This document shows positions 5,123 to 8,509 of a stretch of DNA of 8,509 nucleotides, piece after piece (position 1 is the first letter of the stretch; the number at the start of each line of letters is the position of its first letter). This stretch comes from Deltaproteobacteria bacterium. GTDB taxonomy: Bacteria; Myxococcota_A; UBA9160. Below the pieces are notes generated by a model. It saw nothing but the letters and a program-made list of their open reading frames with translations, ran no database searches and was not told the DNA's origin. The stretch lies in assembly GCA_003520425.1 (NCBI GenBank), contig DOUU01000361.1:9376-17884 (forward strand), given 5' to 3'. A program made the position numbers and the translations under genes.

Positions 5123-6610
5123 TTGCAGCCAGTCGGGCCTGTGCTATTAGCGGCCTCCGCTTTGCACGCCGACTACTCCACTCAGTCCGGTCATGGCTAT
5201 AGCGCGAGCCTCGGCGAGCTTCGCGAGCGCTTTGCTTCGTTTGGGCAAGAGCATGTCTTCCGGTTCTGGGATGTTCTCGGCAGTGCTGGCCGCGCGCGCC
5301 TGGCGGCGCAGGCCGCGGCGCTTGACCTTGGGGCCCTTGCGGCCGCGGATCGGGCGACGCGCGAGCTCGCCGCCCCGGGAGCCCGCTGCCTGGAGCCGGC
5401 TCCGATTCAGCGTCTGCCCGAGCACGGCGGGGATGCCAAGCTCGCCGCGGCCGCGCGAGAGTGTGGAGAGGAGATGCTCGCAGCCGGGCGGGTCGCCGCG
5501 CTCGTCGTTGCCGGCGGCCAGGGCACGCGGCTCGGCTTTGAGGGACCCAAGGGAGCGTTTCCCCTGGGCCCCCTCACGGATCGCACGCTTTTCGAGCAGC
5601 AGGCCCAGAAGATCCAAGGACTGCGTCACCGCTACGGACGCCCGATGCCTTGGTACATCATGACCAGTGCCGCAACCGATACCCAGACCCGCGCTCTCTT
5701 CCACAGCCACGCCTTCTTCGGTCTGCCGGAAGGCGATGTCTATTTCTTCCAACAAGGGATGATCCCAGCCTTTGACTTCGAAGGACGCCTGATCCTCGAT
5801 CAGCCCGACCACATCTTCGAAAGTCCGAACGGACACGGGGGATCGCTCACCGGGCTCGTCGCGTCGGGTGCGCTCGATGACATGGAGCGCCGTGGGGTGA
5901 GCTCGATCTACTACTACCAGGTTGACAATCCGCTTGGACGCATCGGCGATCCTGTCTACCTCGGCTTCCATGCCGCGGCGGGTGCGGACATGTCCTGTAA
6001 GGTGATCGCGAAGCTCGACCCCCTCGAGAAGATGGGCGTCGTCGCACGCATTGACGGGCGCATTGGAGTCGTCGAGTACACGGAGCTTGACGACGAACAC
6101 CGCTATGCCCGGGGCTCGGATGGGGAGCTTGTGTACTGGGCTGGGAACATCGCGATCCACGTGATTGAGGCCGCCTTTGCTCGCCGCGCCGCGGCAAATG
6201 CGGATCGCATTCTCCCCTATCACGCATCTGCCAAGAAGATCCCGACCATCGACGATAACGGTCACCCGGTTGCGCCGAGCGAGCCCAACGGCCGAAAACT
6301 GGAGCGATTCGTGTTCGACGCCCTCACCGGCGCGCGCTGGGTGACGGTCCTCGAAACGCGCCGCGATGAGGAATACTCCCCGATCAAGAATGCGAGCGGC
6401 GCCGATTCTCCGCAGACCGCTCGTCGAGACCTGATGGCGGTGTATCGCCGGTGGCTGAGCGACGCAGGCGTCGAAGGGCTCGACGTCACCGCCCCAATCG
6501 AGGTCAATCACGCCGTGTTCGACGGGCCCGACGACTTGCGCGCGCGCCGGATCCGACGCGTCGCTGAGGCTGGCGATGCGATTCGCATCGCGCCCGGAGT
6601 TGCTGAATGA
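5123..6610 (+). CDS. UDP-N-acetylhexosamine pyrophosphorylase, eukaryote-type (UAP1/UDPGP family)
   Basis: The product (up to 495 residues) belongs to the UDPGP nucleotidyltransferase family, which makes UDP-sugars from UTP and sugar-1-phosphate; its best fit is UAP1 (GlcNAc/GalNAc-1-P). Motifs in order are [10 protein letters not shown] (residues 41-50), the nucleotide loop [18 protein letters not shown] (127-144), [29 protein letters not shown] (234-240), [20 protein letters not shown] (263-282), CKVIAK, VVEYTEL, GNIAIHV (341-347), [10 protein letters not shown] and [14 protein letters not shown] (413-426). All are typical of UAP1. Bacteria usually make UDP-GlcNAc with GlmU, so this enzyme is probably additional or feeds a specific polysaccharide. 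The start is unsure: TTG 5123, GTG 5141 and TTG 5162 are in frame, none has a good ribosome site, and family similarity begins near residue 28. Its end overlaps the next gene by ATGA. Confidence 0.92.
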   Translation: MQPVGPVLLAASALHADYSTQSGHGYSASLGELRERFASFGQEHVFRFWDVLGSAGRARLAAQAAALDLGALAAADRATRELAAPGARCLEPAPIQRLPEHGGDAKLAAAARECGEEMLAAGRVAALVVAGGQGTRLGFEGPKGAFPLGPLTDRTLFEQQAQKIQGLRHRYGRPMPWYIMTSAATDTQTRALFHSHAFFGLPEGDVYFFQQGMIPAFDFEGRLILDQPDHIFESPNGHGGSLTGLVASGALDDMERRGVSSIYYYQVDNPLGRIGDPVYLGFHAAAGADMSCKVIAKLDPLEKMGVVARIDGRIGVVEYTELDDEHRYARGSDGELVYWAGNIAIHVIEAAFARRAAANADRILPYHASAKKIPTIDDNGHPVAPSEPNGRKLERFVFDALTGARWVTVLETRRDEEYSPIKNASGADSPQTARRDLMAVYRRWLSDAGVEGLDVTAPIEVNHAVFDGPDDLRARRIRRVAEAGDAIRIAPGVAE

Positions 6611-7026
6611 CGACACCCCGAGCCAAGAAGTCGAAACAGAGCCGCAAGCCGGTCGAGCGTGGCCGGACCGCGAGCGATGTCCAGAGCGAGGACCGGAAGG
6701 CGAAGTTGGGCACGAAGTACGTCTGCTACTCCTGCGGAGCGCGCTTCTATGACCTGAACAAGCCCGAGCCCCTGTGCCCCAAGTGCGGTGCGGACCAGCG
6801 CACCAAACCGAAGGACTCGCCGGCCGCCGCTTCACCCCCGCCCGCTCCCCCCAAGCGCCCGCCGCCTCGGCCGATGCCGGGCCTGCTCGATGAGGAGGAA
6901 GAGGTCGTACCCTTCGAAGACGATATGGACCTCGATCTCGGCGACCTCGACACGAGCGGCGACGAACTGTTCGAAGAGGAGACGGAGCCGCCGGAGGCGA
7001 ACGAGGACGAGACCGAAGAGCCCTAG
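6607..7026 (+). CDS. FYDLN-acid (TIGR02300-type) zinc-ribbon protein, function unknown
   Basis: The product is 139 residues. A Lys/Arg-rich N terminus (1-36) is followed by [28 protein letters not shown] in pieces: LGTKYVC (34-40), [12 protein letters not shown] (42-53) and CPKCG (57-61). C40, C43, C57 and C60 form a four-Cys zinc-ribbon arrangement. A Pro-rich linker (about 72-92) and a very acidic tail (about 95-139, with [15 protein letters not shown] and EEET) complete it. LGTK...FYDLNK...CPxCG plus an acidic tail defines the TIGR02300/FYDLN_acid family, which has no established function. The ATG overlaps the stop of the UAP1-like gene in ATGA, so translation is probably coupled. Low complexity outside residues 34-64 suggests a disordered cytoplasmic protein; nucleic-acid or protein binding is only a guess. 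Confidence 0.9.
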   Translation: MTTPRAKKSKQSRKPVERGRTASDVQSEDRKAKLGTKYVCYSCGARFYDLNKPEPLCPKCGADQRTKPKDSPAAASPPPAPPKRPPPRPMPGLLDEEEEVVPFEDDMDLDLGDLDTSGDELFEEETEPPEANEDETEEP

Positions 7027-7056
7027 AGAAATCGAGGCAGAATCAGGGCTTGCGCA

Positions 7057-7488
7057 TTAGAACGTAAAGGCGAGCCTGAGCACACGCTGGAGTGCGCCCT
7101 CGCCTTCCCCGGTGCGTTTTGCGCGTTCCTTCTCGAGCTGCTGCTGCATGATCTCAAGGTCCGCAAGACGCTCCGACAGCTCGCGTTCGCGGGAGCTCTC
7201 CCGGTGGACTCGCTCGAACTCGTGGACCTGTTCGGCAATGAAGCCGTTGCTCCGCGCCTCCGTACGACCGAGCCGCGCGTTTTCGACGACGGTCCGCATG
7301 CGAGCGATTTCCGGTTTCTGCGCGGCAATCATCTTGTCGAGGTCTGCTGTGGCGTAGCCGCGGAAGGGCCGGGGTTCGCTGTTTTCCGCCTCGACGTGGC
7401 GCTGGTAGTTCCAGTAGCCGACCCCCCCCACACCCCCGACCAGGAGGAGGAGCAAAAGAAGCCCGCCCTTCGCGTTGGATGCGGCCAT
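7057..7488 (-). CDS. Small single-pass membrane protein with coiled coil, unknown family
   Basis: I do not recognise this 143-residue protein. It has a short N terminus with one Lys (MAASNAK), one transmembrane helix rich in Leu and Gly (about residues 8-25: GGLLLLLLLVGGVGGVGY), and then WNYQRHVEAEN. The remaining roughly 110 residues are charged and helical, with coiled-coil character at about 48-72 and 84-125 (EQVHEFERVHRESSRERELS, LADLEIMQQQLEKERAK). The tail is LQRVLRLAFTF. It has no Cys. ATG at 7488 was chosen because GGGAGGT (7494-7500 on the minus strand) lies 5 nt upstream and the membrane segment then starts at residue 8; an in-frame extension to 7695 is Arg/Pro-rich and unlikely. 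It lies downstream of the lytic transglycosylase gene on the same strand and is convergent with the FYDLN gene, 30 nt apart. The charged part is probably periplasmic if this is a signal anchor, but orientation is uncertain. Confidence 0.72.
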   Translation of the reverse strand: MAASNAKGGLLLLLLLVGGVGGVGYWNYQRHVEAENSEPRPFRGYATADLDKMIAAQKPEIARMRTVVENARLGRTEARSNGFIAEQVHEFERVHRESSRERELSERLADLEIMQQQLEKERAKRTGEGEGALQRVLRLAFTF

Positions 7489-7731
7489 GCAAGACCTCCC
7501 TCTACCTCCTCTTCTTCGGCCTGACGGGGAGGGAGATGGAGCGTCGGCTGCGCGCGCGCGCACGCCGGGGCAGAAGGAACCCAAGGACCGGTCTTCCCTC
7601 CTGGGGAGGGTCGTGGGATTCCAGACGCGGCCGCTCCAGGACCGAGCTCCGTGTGGTCCTCCCACGCCGCGGCGCTTTTGCGTGGCCTCCTCCACCTTGG
7701 CTTCAGGCGGAGGGGCACGCTCCCCTGCGCC
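7489..7731. other. Intergenic region with short GC-rich hairpins and an alternating CG tract
   Basis: This 243-nt gap between the transglycosylase stop and the small membrane-protein start holds no gene I can support. It contains short inverted repeats: CCCTCC/GGAGGG (7596-7601 and 7605-7610), CCACGC/GCGTGG (7662-7667 and 7680-7685) and AGGGG/CCCCT (7711-7715 and 7722-7726, just after the minus-strand stop). A 17-nt alternating pyrimidine-purine run, mostly CG repeats, lies at 7549-7565. None of the hairpins has a following T-tract on the minus strand, so terminator function is not shown. The promoter of the membrane-protein gene may lie here but I cannot point to it. Confidence 0.4.
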
Positions 7732-8509
7732 TCACGGATAGAGCGCTTGATAGATGTGAAGGCTCCGCAGGACGCGCTTCACATAACCTCGGGTCTGCTC
7801 ATAAGAAATCTCCTCAACCCACTCATCGTCCGCGAGATCCCGGTGCGCCTCGAGCCACTTCAATACGGCCTCTGGCCCAGCGTTGTAGCTGGCGATCGCC
7901 GCTGAGAGGCGACCGCCGAAGCGGCGCACGAGTTCGTCGAGGTATGCAGCGCCAATCCGCAGATTCGTCTCCGGAGTGAAAAGAGCCTCGGCCGTAAAGC
8001 CTTCGATCCCCGCAGCGCGCGAAAGGCGTGCCCCTGTACTCGGCATGAGCTGGAGCAAACCTCGAGCACCGACCGGGGAAACCGCGGAAGGTAGGTACCC
8101 GCTCTCCTCGCGCATGATGGCGTAGACGAGAGGCAGGAGCCCAGGACTCTTGCCCGCCACCGCTCGCTCCACGGGCTCGCGAAAGGCGAGAGGCCAGGCA
8201 AGACGCCACGGCTCGTCGCCGCTCGGCGGCGGCGCCTTGGCCAGCGCGTCCCCGAAGCCGTCGACCACTAGGTTTTGTCCAAGGTGCGCGTCACCGGCGC
8301 GCGCAAATAGGTCGGCAAGCTCCAATCGGTCGGCGAGGCTCAGCCGTTGGCCATCCGAAGAACCCCGGTGGAGCAGCCGGGAAACCTCTTCAGAGGCTGC
8401 ACCGTCGAGACCCGCCTCGAGCAGGATTCGGGGCCGCTCTACGTCGGCGTTGCTCAGAACCCGCTGGCCGAGCGGCAATGGCGCGGGCTCGCCTTGCGCC
8501 GCCGGGGCG
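7732..8509 (-). CDS. Soluble lytic murein transglycosylase, C-terminal part (5' end outside window)
   Basis: This family cleaves the MurNAc-GlcNAc bond of peptidoglycan in the periplasm, forming 1,6-anhydroMurNAc. The 258 visible codons run open to the window edge. An Ala/Leu-rich helical region (to about residue 95) resembles the helical-repeat part of Slt-type enzymes. The SLT catalytic domain follows: AIMREESGYLPSAVSPVGA (about 130-148, catalytic Glu in EES at residue 135, codon 8106-8104), GLLQLMPSTG, TNLRIGAAYLDELVRRFGG and AIASYNAGPEAV. It ends with YVKRVLRSLHIYQALYP, as Slt70-like proteins do. All motifs expected of an active family-1 lytic transglycosylase are intact. The N-terminal export signal lies beyond the window. 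The small membrane-protein gene is 243 nt downstream on the same strand. Confidence 0.93.
   Translation of the reverse strand, partial: APAAQGEPAPLPLGQRVLSNADVERPRILLEAGLDGAASEEVSRLLHRGSSDGQRLSLADRLELADLFARAGDAHLGQNLVVDGFGDALAKAPPPSGDEPWRLAWPLAFREPVERAVAGKSPGLLPLVYAIMREESGYLPSAVSPVGARGLLQLMPSTGARLSRAAGIEGFTAEALFTPETNLRIGAAYLDELVRRFGGRLSAAIASYNAGPEAVLKWLEAHRDLADDEWVEEISYEQTRGYVKRVLRSLHIYQALYP

Noticed and set aside
5147..6835. 562-codon minus-strand open frame opposite the UAP1-like gene.
   Set aside because: The plus strand clearly encodes UAP1 motifs throughout. The antisense frame is a codon-bias shadow with no conserved domain.
120..7610. KOPS-like GGGNAGGG octamers on the plus strand at 120-127, 2058-2065, 7526-7533 and 7603-7610, considered as FtsK polarity evidence for the dif site.
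   Set aside because: Those right of the candidate dif point the same way as those left of it, whereas polarity should invert. Four chance matches in GC-rich DNA carry no weight, so they neither support nor exclude dif.
7489..7731. A possible extra gene, or an N-terminal extension of the membrane protein, in this gap.
   Set aside because: Translations in all frames are Arg/Pro/Ser-rich without motifs, and the membrane-protein start at 7488 has its own good ribosome site.

Overview
The window is high-GC bacterial chromosome (about two-thirds G+C by eye), densely packed and housekeeping in character. The gene set suggests a Gram-negative bacterium of the old Deltaproteobacteria or a nearby phylum such as Myxococcota, Desulfobacterota or Binatota. 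The reasons are an endonuclease-type MutL next to miaA, a Der GTPase followed by a YfgM-like membrane protein, a eukaryote-type UDP-sugar pyrophosphorylase, an FYDLN-acid zinc-ribbon protein and an Slt-type lytic transglycosylase. The lineage is an inference. I see no tRNA, rRNA, CRISPR array, insertion sequence, phage gene or integrase.

Layout: (1) 2-922, C-terminal part of mutL (+), cut by the window edge. (2) 981-1943, miaA (+). (3) 1940-2389, a small exported protein on the minus strand; its stop codon shares a CTAG with the miaA stop. (4) 2390-2681, a 292-nt divergent intergenic region with four perfect inverted repeats and a small repeat cluster. (5) 2682-4064, der (+). (6) 4166-4951, membrane-anchored YfgM/TPR-like protein (+). 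(7) 4952-5122, a non-coding gap holding an AT-rich 28-bp sequence at 5013-5040 that looks like a dif site, the XerC/XerD chromosome-dimer-resolution site. (8) 5123-6610, UAP1-like UDP-N-acetylhexosamine pyrophosphorylase (+). It overlaps by ATGA (9) 6607-7026, the FYDLN-acid protein (+). (10) 7057-7488, a small single-pass membrane coiled-coil protein on the minus strand. (11) 7489-7731, a 243-nt gap with short GC-rich hairpins and an alternating CG tract. (12) 7732-8509, C-terminal part of a soluble lytic transglycosylase (minus), cut by the window edge.

Functionally, mutL (mismatch repair) and miaA (tRNA i6A37 modification) form a widely conserved neighbourhood. der (ribosome assembly) followed by a YfgM-like protein recalls the E. 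coli yfgM-bamB-der cluster. The UAP1-like enzyme and the lytic transglycosylase both bear on envelope polymers, but nothing shows they are functionally linked. The most notable item is the dif-like site. If real, the window lies at the replication terminus, with ordinary genes on both sides and no integrated element beside the site.
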